Part shown: piece after piece, positions 1 through 11,012 of the stretch
Numbering within the stretch: the first letter of the stretch is position 1
How the letters are laid out: each line of letters opens with the position of its first letter
Assembly (NCBI GenBank): GCA_947652605.1
Contig: OX393577.1
Location: forward strand, 52,786,108 to 52,850,107
Direction: 5' to 3'
Source of the DNA: Elmis aenea
Lineage: Eukaryota > Arthropoda > Insecta > Coleoptera > Elmidae
DNA length: 64,000 bases
The notes under the pieces: model-generated
The model's database searches: none
What the model saw: the letters and a program-made list of their open reading frames with translations, nothing else
What the model was told of the DNA's origin: nothing
Translations under genes and position numbers: made by a program

Positions 1-191
1 TTTAACCAGTCTCCTGTTTCACACTAATGACTAAAAAAAGGGTTTTAAAATTGTTTGAAATCCGTCTCGTTTCATACTGGTAAGTTGTTGTTTCAATAAA
101 TAGTTTTCCCCAGTAGCGTAGCAAGGGGGGGGGCGGGGGGTGCGGTCCGCCCCGGGCGGCACTTTTTTTGGGGCGGCACTTTTAGTCTACC

Positions 192-1072
192 TAGGGTTTA
201 TACAAAAACCGACTTTTGAAAAACCGGTTTTCGAATACCAGTTTTTCCAAAAAACCGGTTAAAACCGGTTTTCGAATAGTTTTAAAAAAACAATTAAAAC
301 GTAATAAAATAATTTATATTTCATAATTTTATAAAATATAAAACAAATTTCAAATAAAACCAAATAATAAGATAACAAATAAAAATAAAATTCTAAACTT
401 CCAACAAACCATAAATAGCATTTTTTTAATTTGCTTTTTTCTTTAGAAAACATGATTTTAAAAACACAAAACATTTACGGAATCATGACTTAATCTGGTT
501 CGTATTTGAGATACAAAATTACCAGATACAGAAAACACTGGTTCGCTGACTATTGAGCTGAGTCTTACTGTTTTTAAAGCTTCAAACAGTGTGCCCAAAT
601 TCTTTATTCTTTTATTAGTTGATTCAAATACTGCAAATTCTGCCTTTAATAAAAAAAAACAATGTCTTGAAAGAAGAGATGGAGAAATCAATTCTTAGAT
701 TTATCGAGGAACCTTTAACAAAAACAGCAAATCCAAAAACCCTTAATAATATCTTCATCTTCATCGAAATTTGTTTCCAATTCTATAGCAGAATTTGAGT
801 AAATTCTAGATAATATTTTTTCCGATAACTTGACTATATCCATCGGTTCTTGAAGCCAGCGGAAATACGTTTGATTTTTTTGTAACAATGTTTTTTAGAT
901 TTTGCAAATGAAGCAGAAGTGTACAGATTTTTATGTAGATATTTATTTTTTACGTGTTAAATCTAGGCTTAAAAACCGGTTTTTTAGTTAAAAAAACCGG
1001 TTTTTCGAATACATAATGTTTTTCAAAAAAACCGGTTTTTCAAAACCGATTTTTAAAAACCGACAAACCCTA
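192..1072. mobile_element. hAT element nested in the previous one, with ACCGGTTTT subterminal repeats
   Basis: The element starts TAGGGTTT at 192 and ends AAACCCTA at 1072. It is flanked by a perfect 8-bp duplication AGTCTACC at 184-191 and 1073-1080. Many copies of AAAACCGGTTTT-like palindromes cluster at both ends (about 200-275 and 970-1065), a typical layout for transposase-binding repeats. It keeps a decayed transposase C-terminus on the minus strand. Confidence 0.9.
458..691 (-). pseudogene. hAT transposase C-terminal dimerisation region, relic
   Basis: The minus-strand reading contains SSIVSEPVFSVSGNFVSQIR followed by TRLSHDSVNVLCF. This matches the conserved hAT family C-terminal dimerisation block (SSVASERVFS..G..VS..R.RL....V..L.F). 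About 77 codons are open, but a full hAT transposase has 500-700 residues and the catalytic DDE core is not recognisable, so this is a remnant. It lies wholly inside the nested element at 192-1072 and must derive from that family. The match is by motif reading, not by search. Confidence 0.7.
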
Positions 1073-1745
1073 AGTCTACCCAAATGGGGTAAAAATGAAA
1101 ATCTCGGGATAATGAAGGAACAGTAGATATTATAATCAGTACCGGCACTGGCGCTATTAAATTCATAAAAATTAATTTTAAAAAAGCAATTCTTACCGAA
1201 GTTAGAGGATAAAACGGGCTTCACTGAAAACCCGCTCCCTTGTAACGACAGAAATTCCAAGTTTCTAATAAAATTTACGATACGGTACGTACCAACCATT
1301 CAATAAAATTTCAAACAATTCATTTATTTTAGGCATTAAATTTCAGGCAGTTTTAAACTCTATTGTAACAGGGATTTTTTAGCCTTATTAAAAATAATTT
1401 CGTGGGAGTGGGAGCGATCTGATTAAAGAAAATAAAAATCAGAAAAGGTTCTACTATAAAACTGTAATTTTGGAAGATGGTAAAGTAGGTATTCTCCATT
1501 ATCTAACTTTGCTTTAAAACACGGTTGAACGTCTAAAATTAAAAAAAAAAATCGCCTGCGGCGCATTTTGTTTTTCCCCCCACTTTTTTGTGTCGATCTC
1601 TGCTTGCTATTGGCAAAAATCTAAAATTGGCAACCCTTTTTTATAGGGGCGGAAAATTCAGGGACCGCCCCGAGCGGCACAACCTCTAGCTACGCCACTG
1701 GTTTTCCCTTTTATTTCTTCGCGCCTTACAGGTTGAGAACCACTG

Positions 1746-2917
1746 CCCTAGTTTTATCTGCACTTTCTTGTGCTTTTTTCGGTAACAATTGCTGAACTTC
1801 CACTTTTAGAATAGTCATTAATCAACCGCACACCTTTTTCAAACGTTTAAACAACGAAACGCAGCAGCTTGGAATTCAAACTTTTAGTCCAATAACGCTT
1901 GCAAGCATTGAACATTATTGCATGTCTGTACACCGTCGTTAAACAGAAAAAAAGATGATGGATCGTTGCGAAGTGTCTGCTTTCAAATCCCACGTGAGTA
2001 CAAAGTGTTTTCTGTAATATATCATTCATAAAGCAGAAGAGATAACGACAAACGATTTTAACTCTTTGATAAGTAAAGGTGCCTGTACTTTATACCCCAC
2101 ATCTTCAACGTTATTTCAAAGTTCACACTGTTCACTGAGCTGCCCTCGTGCATGTCAAACACAATTCTTTTGTGCCATAGTGTTACTTTGTGGGTCGTTT
2201 AATTAAGACTACCCACTGTTTCACCGTTAAGTTTAAATCGTACTTTGTCGGTAATCAATTGTAAATATCGCTTCACAAAATTGCTGAAACCACCGAATGC
2301 CAAGTTAATCAAATTTCAATTTGTTCACGATGTATGTTAGAAAGTGATTGTTTGTATCACGCATGTTAGATTAATTTCTTACCGTTTCTAGTAAGCTTCG
2401 CAAAAGAGATAAAAGATTGCAATTAAAAAGCAAGTGTACAGATCAATATTGGTTTCATCTTTAATTATCTCTGCAAACTTCGGACAACTTCTATTGCCAC
2501 TGCGTTCTTATTTCCGGTTGCGTTCAAGAGTTAAAAGCTTCCCTAGCGAGGCAATAATTACTTTCAATGTATTTCCGCAACAGTGACCTATATTAAGTAT
2601 TACAATGAAATTTAACAGAATGAAAGTAAATGTAGTAAACTTTAGTGGCGTATTTACTGTTTTATAGGCCAGAGACGTAACTGCGTCCCAACTAAAAATA
2701 TTCACATAAGTTGATATACATTTGAGTCAACTCTGAGCTTTTTTCTTACATAAAATCAAGATAAATTTGACGACAAAGTAAAAATACCATCAATAATTTT
2801 TTGCACTTGTACGATATGTTACTGTTACTGGTGTATGTTCCTTATTATGGTTTTAAAATTCCAAATTCGAAGAAAATATCAATTTGAGAAAAACAATTTA
2901 CGATCGTGAGCGACAAC
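1746..2917. other. No recognisable feature
   Basis: AT-rich sequence with no convincing coding region, inverted repeat or structural RNA. Short open frames here show no recognisable motif. Confidence 0.5.
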
Positions 2918-3065
2918 CTAATGGTGCCTGTCCACGTGAGAGTAAACTACTCTCGATAGCAGCGTCGCCAAGGATACAGCCAATCGCGAGTTACTCTCAG
3001 GGGCTGTATCCTTGGCGACGCTGCTATCGAGAGTAGTTTACTCTCACGTGGACAGGCACCATTAG
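2918..3065. repeat. Perfect 64-bp inverted repeat with 20-nt spacer
   Basis: The left arm 2918-2981 and right arm 3002-3065 are exact reverse complements over all 64 bp. They are separated by 20 nt at 2982-3001 that itself contains GAGTTACTC. If the outermost TA on each side is a target duplication, the element would run from ATGGTGCC to GGCACCAT, consistent with a snap-back MITE. The class is unassigned, and no coding capacity is present. The arms are more GC-rich than their surroundings. Confidence 0.9.
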
Positions 3066-3408
3066 AGAACGTTGTACAAAAAGTAACGTAACGCGACAAT
3101 ATCTCATCTTGTGAAAACTTTACATAAAAAATTATTCACTACAAAACCATAAATTATTTTCAACTATACACAGTGTTTTGTTTTTGAGCAAAGATACGTA
3201 ACTTTGTTTTCTTAAGGGGCTACATAGCTGTATGTATGTAGGATGGGTAAAAGTAGGGTAAATTTATATTATTTTTTTAAAGGTAAAAAACGTTTTTTTA
3301 ATTAAAAATCATTTAATTTTTTATAGGTCATACTTTTCTCTATAAATGTGAAGTTTTCAATAAAAAAATTTCACAAGGAAACGTGTAGTAGGTAGTTATT
3401 TCCTGAAA

Positions 3409-3483
3409 ATGGAATTTTATTCTAACCAAGAAAAGTTAGAAATGATTTTAATTCACGAAGAGTGTGGAAGAAATAAACTTTGA
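3409..3483 (+). pseudogene. N-terminal fragment of DUF4817-type (Tc1/mariner-related) transposase
   Basis: From the ATG at 3409 the reading is MEFYSNQEKLEMILIHEECG then RNKL and stop. The FYSNxEKxEMxxIxxECGRN block is the N-terminal signature of the insect transposase family annotated as DUF4817 with a DDE domain. Only about 24 codons survive. Downstream sequence becomes family A repeat material, so the gene was broken there. The related relic at 50864-51460 covers the middle of this protein family. Confidence 0.55.
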
Positions 3484-3690
3484 ACTGATACATGGTCGGA
3501 TTAAGAATTAAATTTTCTATCCGAAGCAACAACAAAAATGTATATCTACTATGTACTAAAAAAAAAAAAAAAACAGTTGCCTATCGCAGATTTGACATAC
3601 GTCATCGTAGAGATAACAAATGCACATCACTAAATAGAGAGTTTGTCGCCGTTTCGAAAATCTTATGTAAATCGGTCCATCCGTTTTTGA
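3475..3690 (+). repeat. Family A repeat fragment (A0)
   Basis: The segment containing ACATGGTCGGATTAAGAATT and CAGTTGCCTATCGCAGATTT aligns with the arms of family A at 8620-8760, 11820-11960 and 12230-12360. The terminal CACCCGGTA end is missing; sequence diverges after about 3690. Confidence 0.65.
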
Positions 3691-4123
3691 GATATAATGA
3701 TTACCGTTTTAAGAAACCATTTTGAGAAAGACGGTGAGACGCGGTCACGCAGCGCTGTTGCCAAGAGTGCAAATGCGTCTTGCAACAATGTCTCACAGCT
3801 ATAACGACAGTATTATACCATCGCGCAAAAGGGCGCTTGACCAGCTGTATCTTTGCCAATTTTTGGAATTTTTTATTGAAACTTTTAGAGAATATAACTA
3901 AAAGGTTATACTATCGAATGAAGATATTTTTGGAAAATCGTTTTTTTTTAACTGCCTGGTGGGTGTGCCCCTTAAATACAGGGTTTTAAATAAAATATTT
4001 GTTTTTTTCATTTTTAACAATTGTTTAAAAAAGTCCCAAGTGTTATACATTGTCGAATTCAGAAAAAAATGCTCTACAAATTGGCGGTAAAATCAGATAT
4101 AGCGTACATAAGAAAAAATTGAC

Positions 4124-4152
4124 CTGATGATGGTTTAAAAAAAAAAGAAACG
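4124..4152 (+). other. Hammerhead-like core, possible Penelope-type remnant
   Basis: CTGATGATGG is followed after an A-rich stretch by GAAACGTCG. The order CTGATGA...GAAAC matches the hammerhead ribozyme core carried in the terminal regions of Penelope-like elements. Stem II is weak (TTT against AAA), so activity is doubtful. Confidence 0.3.
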
Positions 4153-4950
4153 TCGCACGGAAAATATAATTGGGGATTCTGATTCCTTGCAAAAAGTGGC
4201 AATGAAAAAGTTTTTACAGATATTAAATTCGACATACAATGAAAAAGTTACGGACAAAAAACAAAAATCCCTTTTTTACTTTTTTCCCTATATCTCAAAA
4301 ACTAAAAGAGCTAGATAAGTTCTGTTTGCATCGAATTATTAAGCACCTGAATATACAACTTTGCTCTAATTTAACTGAAGTCGTAACTCTTACCGTTTAC
4401 GAGATCCCCATAGTGGCCCTCGAAAAACGAGAACCCTGTATAACAATTAACAACCTTATAAATTGTGTGTATGTTTAGGTGCAAAATTCAATTCTCCTTC
4501 AAAAATGTGAAGAGGTTTACTTACCTAAATGTTTTCAAGTAATTTAAATTTTTATAAAAATATTGACATGAACAGAGCTCTAAAAATATAAATATTTCAC
4601 AACTTAGGAATGTCAGAACGAATTCCTTTGCTACTTAAGTAGATAATAGTAATTGTCGACTAGTTAAAATTTTAAAATAATACACAGGGTGTTTTTTATG
4701 CCCTGTCGATTTGGCTAAACTTTAAACAGAAATAAGTCAATTTTCTTTAAAAATGCCCCCTATGTATTATTACGTTTTCTTGTCGATAATGTAATTATCT
4801 TTAAAAAATATTGAAGGCTCATTATGTCTAAAATATTTGTTGAGTTCTTGCGGTTTTCATGATAATATCGGGAACAAACAACATATTTAATTGAATAAAA
4901 CTAGTAGGTTTTAGAAATAGCTCAAAATTTGGTTTTAAATGTCAAATAAA

Positions 4951-6003
4951 ATGCTATTTTCACATTAAAGCTGTATTTTTTGCTTGATTAAATTTTAAAA
5001 ACACTTGAATCAAATATCTTTGAACATAATGGTCATAAAAATGATTAATTTATAGAACTAGCGTAAAAAAAAACAGTTAGAAAATTTTGTATTGTATATT
5101 TTAATAGACGTATGCATTATCAAAGTCATGCTACAATAAATGTCCAGTAGAAGCATTAGAGTAATAAAATTAGCAGTTCTTAAATGTAAGTGTGCACTTT
5201 CAGATATACATATTAAAAAAAAAAAAAATTCACAATGTGTTTTTGGCAGCTTTTTTTTATATTCACCCAAAAAATAAAATTTTATAAAACTTTTATGTAG
5301 GTAGGTTGAAAAACTTTGATTTCTGTTTTTTTTTATATTTGAAATGAACGGCTTAAATAAATTAAAAGTTTATTTATTACACATCAGAAAAAAGTAAAGT
5401 GCAAAGGTGGAAGTATAGTAAAAGGAAAGATTAATTTAAATTAATTATGCACGCCACCTTTGATGTAATTGATCTTCCTAGTTAATTAATGCCTTAACTA
5501 ACTTAAACTCTCCTATGTCGGAAAGTTTATAAGCCATATAACAAAGGTAATTTGGCTAGCGTCAGCTACAGATAACCGTAACAGTTTGACACACGAAAAT
5601 GTCTTTATTGCAGCTGGGACCAATAAAAATAAGAATATAAATTTCACAAAACTTTACCGATGGGGTAGCGTTTTTTTTCGGTTTATCATGTGAAACGTAA
5701 GCAAGGGCTCCAAATAATAATACATTTCAGCATATGTGTCAACTGGCATCAAAATTTACGTATTTACAGCTCTTACAATTAGTAATGTCTTTGAAGAGAA
5801 AAAAGAAATATAATTAGTCATAAAATACAATTATTTATTAACTTGAAAATGTGTATTTTAATTATTGCTTTCATAAATACATATAAATCATGAAATGAAT
5901 TTATAAAATTTCAAGTTTGCAGTGTATAATAGACCACTACACTCCAAAAGTGTTAGCAACTGTGCTTTAAACTAAACTACTTCAAGTTTTTTTTTTAACT
6001 AAA
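4951..6003. other. No recognisable feature
   Basis: AT-rich, with long A and T runs. No coding motif, TIR pair or structured RNA is recognised. Confidence 0.5.
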
Positions 6004-6053
6004 TAGGGGAAAGTACCCATGAATGGGACAATTTTCAGTTATAATATATTAAG

Positions 6054-6233
6054 GGAACGTTATTTTGCCGGTAAAATTATTGACAAAAGTTTGTTACTTT
6101 GGTAACATCCTGAGACAAAAGACATGACAAAATCCTGAGCCGAAGGCGAGGGATTTTGTCATTCATTTTGTCGAGGGATGTTACCTATAAGTAACAAACT
6201 TGAGGTAAAATTTTTCCTGCAAAATAATGTTCC
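6054..6233. mobile_element. Hairpin element H1 nested in the pogo-like element
   Basis: The termini GGAACGTTATTTTGC (6054-6068) and GCAAAATAATGTTCC (6219-6233) are inverted with one mismatch. Inner inverted blocks follow (GTTTGTTACTT against AAGTAACAAAC). The apex has an 11-bp perfect stem TGACAAAATCC/GGATTTTGTCA at 6125-6135 and 6151-6161. This encloses TGA-GCC-GAA-GGC-GAG, a GC-rich mini-stem with a GAA triloop. No coding capacity. Class unknown. Confidence 0.7.
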
Positions 6234-7188
6234 GAAATATATTTGATTAGACTATTTCCCAAATAAGATACCAAAAATAATTAGGTACCATTTTCGTTTA
6301 TTATTTGTTAACATTTTCGATAGCGTACTAACCTCTGTAGCGCATTTAAATCGTAACTCCTTTTCTTGCAAAATTTTTCAAATTGTTTCCATATTGACGT
6401 TTTGGATGCACCAGTATTTTTGGGAGTTATATTTGCAACAGTTTTTTGTATTTCTTCTATGGAAGTTATTCCAAAACGGCTCATTTTAAATAATATATTT
6501 TACAACTGTCAAACATCTGTAAACAAACAACCAGGTTGCTAAGGATATAATTGACATGACAACGGCATGTTTTCGCTATTTTGGAGGTGAAAAAAGCCCT
6601 AGGGCCCTTGGTCAAAACATTAAGGCGTGACTATAATTTGACTAAAGTGATTGGTTTCTATGGCCATGAGGGGAATAGTCTTAATTATTGACAAATTTTT
6701 CAGTAATAGCTCAGATGAATATGCTGTGTTACCCCAGTAATGTGTTTTAATGTAACAAAAGTGTTTTGAAACAAGTAAACGTGATTTGTAACGTTAACAA
6801 ATTTTTATAAATAGAAATATATTTTGAGTGCGATGTCCCAATATGGTAACACTTGTTCCTAGAGTGGGACATGCGAAATCAATGAATGGGACGCCACATA
6901 TAATTTTTATTTATTAATCAGTAAACAACTTGAAATGTTATAAACATAAATGCAAGATGAGATAATATAAAATATATAAGATAACATAAAAGACAGCGTT
7001 TTTTAAAACTTTACAACATTATAAATAATATTAAAGAATTTTTCCAATGTCTTTTTCTAAATATAAAAAATTTTATTAGCCATTTTCTACCTGCTTTTTT
7101 ATTTTCTTCCCACTTTTTCGGAAGATTAATTTATTAAAGCTACATGCTACAGCAAACTGATATGCTAGTTCTTTGGCTTGCAGTGTAG

Positions 7189-7419
7189 TTAATCCGTGAC
7201 ACATTTTTGAAGCAGACTGAAAATATTCGGATAATGCTGTTTCCTAATTTTTTGAAAATATTCTGCGATTTCCAATATTTGGATCGTGTTTAAAAGTGTG
7301 GGTTCTCGTTTTGCTTTATTAACAGCTCTATGTAAAGAAGATTTAGAAATACCTGTGCATTTTGCAACTTCCCGAATAGAAACCTTATTTTTAATTATTT
7401 CACGTACTGCCGATTCCAT
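7189..7419 (-). pseudogene. pogo/Pipsqueak-type helix-turn-helix transposase fragment
   Basis: The minus-strand reading begins MESAVREIIKNKVSIREVAK and continues CTGISKSSLHRAVNKAK. This fits the N-terminal psq-type HTH of pogo-like transposases, which bind the element termini (A...I....SIREVA...GI.KSTL...V). The frame is open for 76 codons and then lost; no DDE catalytic domain is recognised. It lies inside the TIRs at 6006-7988, so it is the remains of that family's own transposase. Confidence 0.65.
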
Positions 7420-7990
7420 TGCGTTGAAGAAACGCGGATCCTTTTCTGTTTTTCCATTTTATCCTTTAAAGTTTAAATTATGCAAAAAATATCTAAATAT
7501 TTATAACAAAAACTGTTTTAGAGTAATTTAGAGTAAGAATATATAAATTCTTTAAATAAAAAAAGTTATCCTTGTTTGCGACTTGTCCCAATTAAGGATC
7601 AGTAATATGTCCCATTCAGAGGATAGGGACATTTTGTCAAACATAACTTTACTGACACTTAACCTAAAAGCTAATTGACTTGAAGTTTTGTTATTTAATA
7701 GGTATAATATGCATGTACTTAAATAAGTTGTTGGAGTTACCGAATTTCATTAAACTTTTTTAAGATATCATTGAGTTCACAAACAACAATATTTACTTTT
7801 TAGTTACACAATTTTAATTCTGATATTACACGATTGTATATCAACATGAGAACTTCGAAATGGGGTAGTACATTAGGTACGCGATCTACCATCTATTGGT
7901 GAGTGCACGTACATAAAGATTTGTGTTTAACTATAGTGTATTAAGAATGTCCCATCCAAGGACTGTCCCATTCATGGGTACTTTCCCCTA

Positions 7991-8422
7991 TAACAGATAA
8001 AAGTAAGGTGTGGTAAGAGTGGTCCACTTTTTTGTAGCAGGACTTTAACAGTTGCCACAAAAAACTCATTTTAAAGCGAATATTCCATATCAACATGAGT
8101 CCATAAACGCTTCATTTTAAAGATACAGTGGGTTAAAATTTTCAAAAAAATATTGATAATTTTTAAACTTTTCCCAACCAGTTGATACATTTAAACCAAA
8201 TTTGGTATACAGCACCACCTTACAGGTTACCACATTCGGTGAGAATATCAAGCCCCACAAGCAACCAGTGGCGGAGTTGTGGAAGTTCAGTTTCAATAAA
8301 TTTTATAAAAAACTGGTACAGCCCTGATCAAAATCAAACTAGAACTTGTTTAAATTCAGTTACAAATAGAGGACAACTGTGTTTGGAACGTGAATACATT
8401 TAAAGCCTAATTTTTTATGTCG
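7991..8422. other. Degenerate repeat sequence, unassigned
   Basis: No coding motif is seen. The phrase AAACCAAATTTGGTATACAG near 8194 resembles the interior of several CAGGGTG-ended repeats in this window, but no termini could be paired. Confidence 0.35.
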
Positions 8423-8844
8423 ACGTTTATTATTTGTTTTCATTTTTATTAAAAATTAATTTTTAATACATTTCCGTTTATAGTTACAGTATAATTTTTA
8501 AGGTTTGATCGTTTTTTGTTATGTTAAATAGACTGTTTGCTATGATTTGAATAAACTTTGAACTGATGTTTCTCGAAAAATGTCTTGTGTAAGCATACTC
8601 TTTTAATACATGGTCAGATTTAGAATTAAATTCTTTATCCGAATCAACAAAAAAATGTATACTATGTAATTTAAAAAAAAAAACAGTTGCCTATCGCGGA
8701 TTTGACATACTTCATCGTAAAGATAACAAATGCACATCATTTAATAGAGAATTTGTCGCCGTTTTCAAAAATATAAGGTTTGTTGTGGTTATTTTCAATA
8801 ATTAAAAAGTTATAGGGGTGCGACAGTCAAACTGAATCACCCGG
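8423..8844 (+). mobile_element. Family A element, single arm (A1)
   Basis: Aligns with the right half of the complete family A element at 11737-12443: both share the interior around GTTAAATAGACTGTTTGCTA and the terminus GTCAAACTGAATCACCCGG. It ends at 8844 before TA (8845-8846). The left arm is missing or too diverged, so this is a half copy. Confidence 0.75.
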
Positions 8845-8846
8845 TA

Positions 8847-9283
8847 TAAACTATTATAAAATTATATTTTTGGTTGGAAGAAGTTTTATCATAAAAATTT
8901 TAAATCAAAAACAAGACAATTTGGAAAATATTAAATACAAACGCGGTAAATTTTTATCCTTCTCGGACAATACATTTAGAAAAGAGCTGCAACAAGTTAT
9001 TTGGCAATCATAACAAAAAACACCTAAGAAGACGAATTGCAAAATACATTACAGTATTTGCTATCTTATATTGATATAAATAAAGTCTTTTTTATAAAAA
9101 TCCTTAAATATTTTCCTAATTTTGTATTATTAGCAACGTTGTTCTATAAATGATTAAAATTATAACCTAAACTGCTTAAAGTGACAATTTTAAAATATAT
9201 AAAGAGTGGAATCTGTCACCCTAACATAACCAACTTTAATGTATAATAAAAGTTAACAGAGTATTATGTCCAAACATCATATA
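8847..9283. other. No recognisable feature
   Basis: AT-rich; no coding motif or paired inverted repeats recognised. Confidence 0.5.
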
Positions 9284-9285
9284 TA

Positions 9286-9812
9286 CTACGTTTACATGGT
9301 GAAATTAATACGCATTGAGTCAATTCGCATTACATTAATTCGATATGTAAACAGTTGATAATACGCGTTCTGTTCGCTAATACGCATTTCACTAATGCGC
9401 TGTTCATATGTGGCCTAGCGCGCTAACTTCGGGTTTAATTTTACATGTAAACAGTTAAACCCGGTTTAACCTAAAAATTTCGCAGACAGCCAACATTGCA
9501 AAAATAGTGACAGTTATAGATGTTATGTTGTCTGACAGAACAGTGTGTTGTATTCAAGAACTCATAGGGTAAAGTATTATGTACATATACTTTGTTATGT
9601 GTAAAAATTATAAGGAACATTACATACATGGGAAGTACCCTGATAATACTCGCCGGTTTATAAAGTTTGCCACTAAGGTTGCAATACAAACCTATTAACT
9701 CCGGGAGTTAGTACAAATGCGCATTAGCGCTACATATAAATAGCTCTCGATGCGTATTAGGGTAAATGCGTATTAACAGTCAATGCGTATTAATTTCACC
9801 ATGTAAACGTGG
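9286..9812. mobile_element. TIR element with CTACGTTTACATGG ends
   Basis: The left end CTACGTTTACATGGTGAAAT continues into TAATACGCATTGA. The right end is the inverse, closing with TTTCACCATGTAAACGTGG at 9812. TA flanks both sides (9284-9285, 9813-9814). Inside, TACGCATT/AATGCGTA motifs recur at both ends, and inner blocks GGTTTAA and GTTTACATGTAAA are also inverted. No transposase coding; a 527-bp MITE. Superfamily not certain, though the TA flank suggests Tc1/mariner-type or PIF. Confidence 0.75.
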
Positions 9813-9814
9813 TA

Positions 9815-11010
9815 ATAGACATCGTACAATTTTGCTCCGTTCCGCCCAAGTTCTATTAAAAATGTAAATGTTCACAAATAAGCAAAACAAAGTTACTTAG
9901 TTACTATCCAAATTCAACGAACAAAAAAAAAACTAATTTTGTCTTTTATTTACATTTTGATCTAAGGCAAAAGCCTTGAAAGCAATTCTTCTTTATCGGC
10001 CTTCTTAATAAATGTTGAGTGTCGCTACTTTTCAGTAGAGCCACATTAGGTTAAATTGAGTGAGTACGATGTATTGATAAAACTCAAAACAAACGTATTG
10101 GAAGTGATTCGATTTACCGCCAACAGCGTTTTTTAATAAAAATGTTCGTAAATCCCTGCTCACATACGAACGTGAAAAAACGCACCAGTTAAACATCTTC
10201 TATTTTATAACATTGTGTGGAATTGAGTTTACTTTGAATAGTAATAAGAAAATGACCAAATCTGGTAAGCAAAATATGCATTACATTAATTAAACGAAAA
10301 TTTGCTACCTACATGTATTTCCGTTCTCAAAGGTTTTCGTAACGCAAAATGAAGTGTATTTAATACAACAAATATCAGTTACATTTCATCAAGTAAAAGC
10401 ATTAATTTAACGTTAGATGAAGCCGTGCTACAATTAATTACGGCATAACCACAACGGATTTTAGACAGGAAATCAGAGCTTCACTTCCCTTTCATAACAT
10501 CACAAAGTTTTGTTTGACTTACATTTGAATTTGTTGAAAAGAAATTTCAGAAACTTGAGTTAAATTTTGTACATACACGATTTATTTAAAAAATCACTTT
10601 ATTCTTTTAATGGTATATTTTAGAACATGCAAATATTTATCAAATTCAAAGCGATAACATGAATATTTCACTTATTATTTAAAATGGAAAAAATAAGCAT
10701 TTTTTAAAAAGTATTTCCAGTTTTTTAAGTTATTAGCAAAAACATATTCGTTGAGTACTATATACTCTCACATATTTGTTATTAATTAAGATATCAAACA
10801 ATCTAAAGATTTAAAAAATTACCTTTTTACGTAGAAATTAATGGCGTCAATAAAATAATATTTGTCCAACAGGCATTTAGTGCTACATATCAAATACCAA
10901 TTTTATTTGAAGTAAATGAATAACTCATAAAATAAAATTTAACGTCAAAAAATGCCAATATAAATTTTAAATAGCGATCACCTGGCAGGTTTAACTAGCA
11001 ACCATTGTTA
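9815..11010. other. No recognisable feature
   Basis: AT-rich sequence with no convincing gene, RNA or paired termini. Confidence 0.5.
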
Positions 11011-11012
11011 TA

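Larger units (their letters stand above)
111..1700. mobile_element. Non-autonomous hAT element inserted in H0
   Basis: The ends are CAGTAGCGTAGC at 111 and, inverted, CAGTGGCGTAGC at 1700. They are flanked by a perfect 8-bp duplication GTTTTCCC at 103-110 and 1701-1708, diagnostic of hAT transposition. Subterminal GC-rich segments (cgccccgggcggc on the left, gaccgccccgagcggc on the right) mirror each other. The element itself is only about 0.7 kb once the nested insertion at 192-1072 and its duplicated target are removed, and it carries no transposase of its own. Confidence 0.85.
1..1745. mobile_element. hAT element H0 (right part), interrupted by nested elements
   Basis: The right end reads GGTTGAGAACCACTG at 1731-1745, which inverts to CAGTGGTTCTCAACC, a terminus characteristic of SPIN/Charlie-like hAT elements. 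Positions 1-110 plus 1701-1740 align with a second copy near 55009-55203 that lacks the internal insertion, so the two halves belong to one element. The left end lies outside the window. No transposase is visible in the H0 part itself. Confidence 0.65.
3066..4950 (+). repeat. Dispersed repeat family E, copy 1
   Basis: Segments 3066-3215 and 4556-4930 align with 20026-20200 and 21046-21440 (copy 2) and with parts of 22521-23830 (copy 3). Shared landmarks are the stretch ending TTTTCAACTATACACRGTGT, then GTTTTGTTTTTG, and further on AATACACAGGGTGT. The middle (3230-4550) is not shared and holds the transposase fragment, a family A piece and a hammerhead-like motif. The family is degenerate and of unknown class. 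Confidence 0.6.
6006..7988. mobile_element. pogo-like (Tc1/mariner superfamily) element
   Basis: The termini are near-perfect inverted repeats: GGGGAAAGTACCCATGAATG at 6006 and its inverse ending CATGGGTACTTTCCCC at 7988. They are flanked by TA at 6004-6005 and 7989-7990, the Tc1/mariner target duplication. Additional copies of the GGGAC...GTCCC motif occur internally (about 6835-6895 and 7585-7635), suggesting repeated transposase-binding sites. The 1983-bp length includes a nested hairpin element at 6054-6233. A helix-turn-helix relic on the minus strand supports a pogo-type assignment. Confidence 0.85.
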
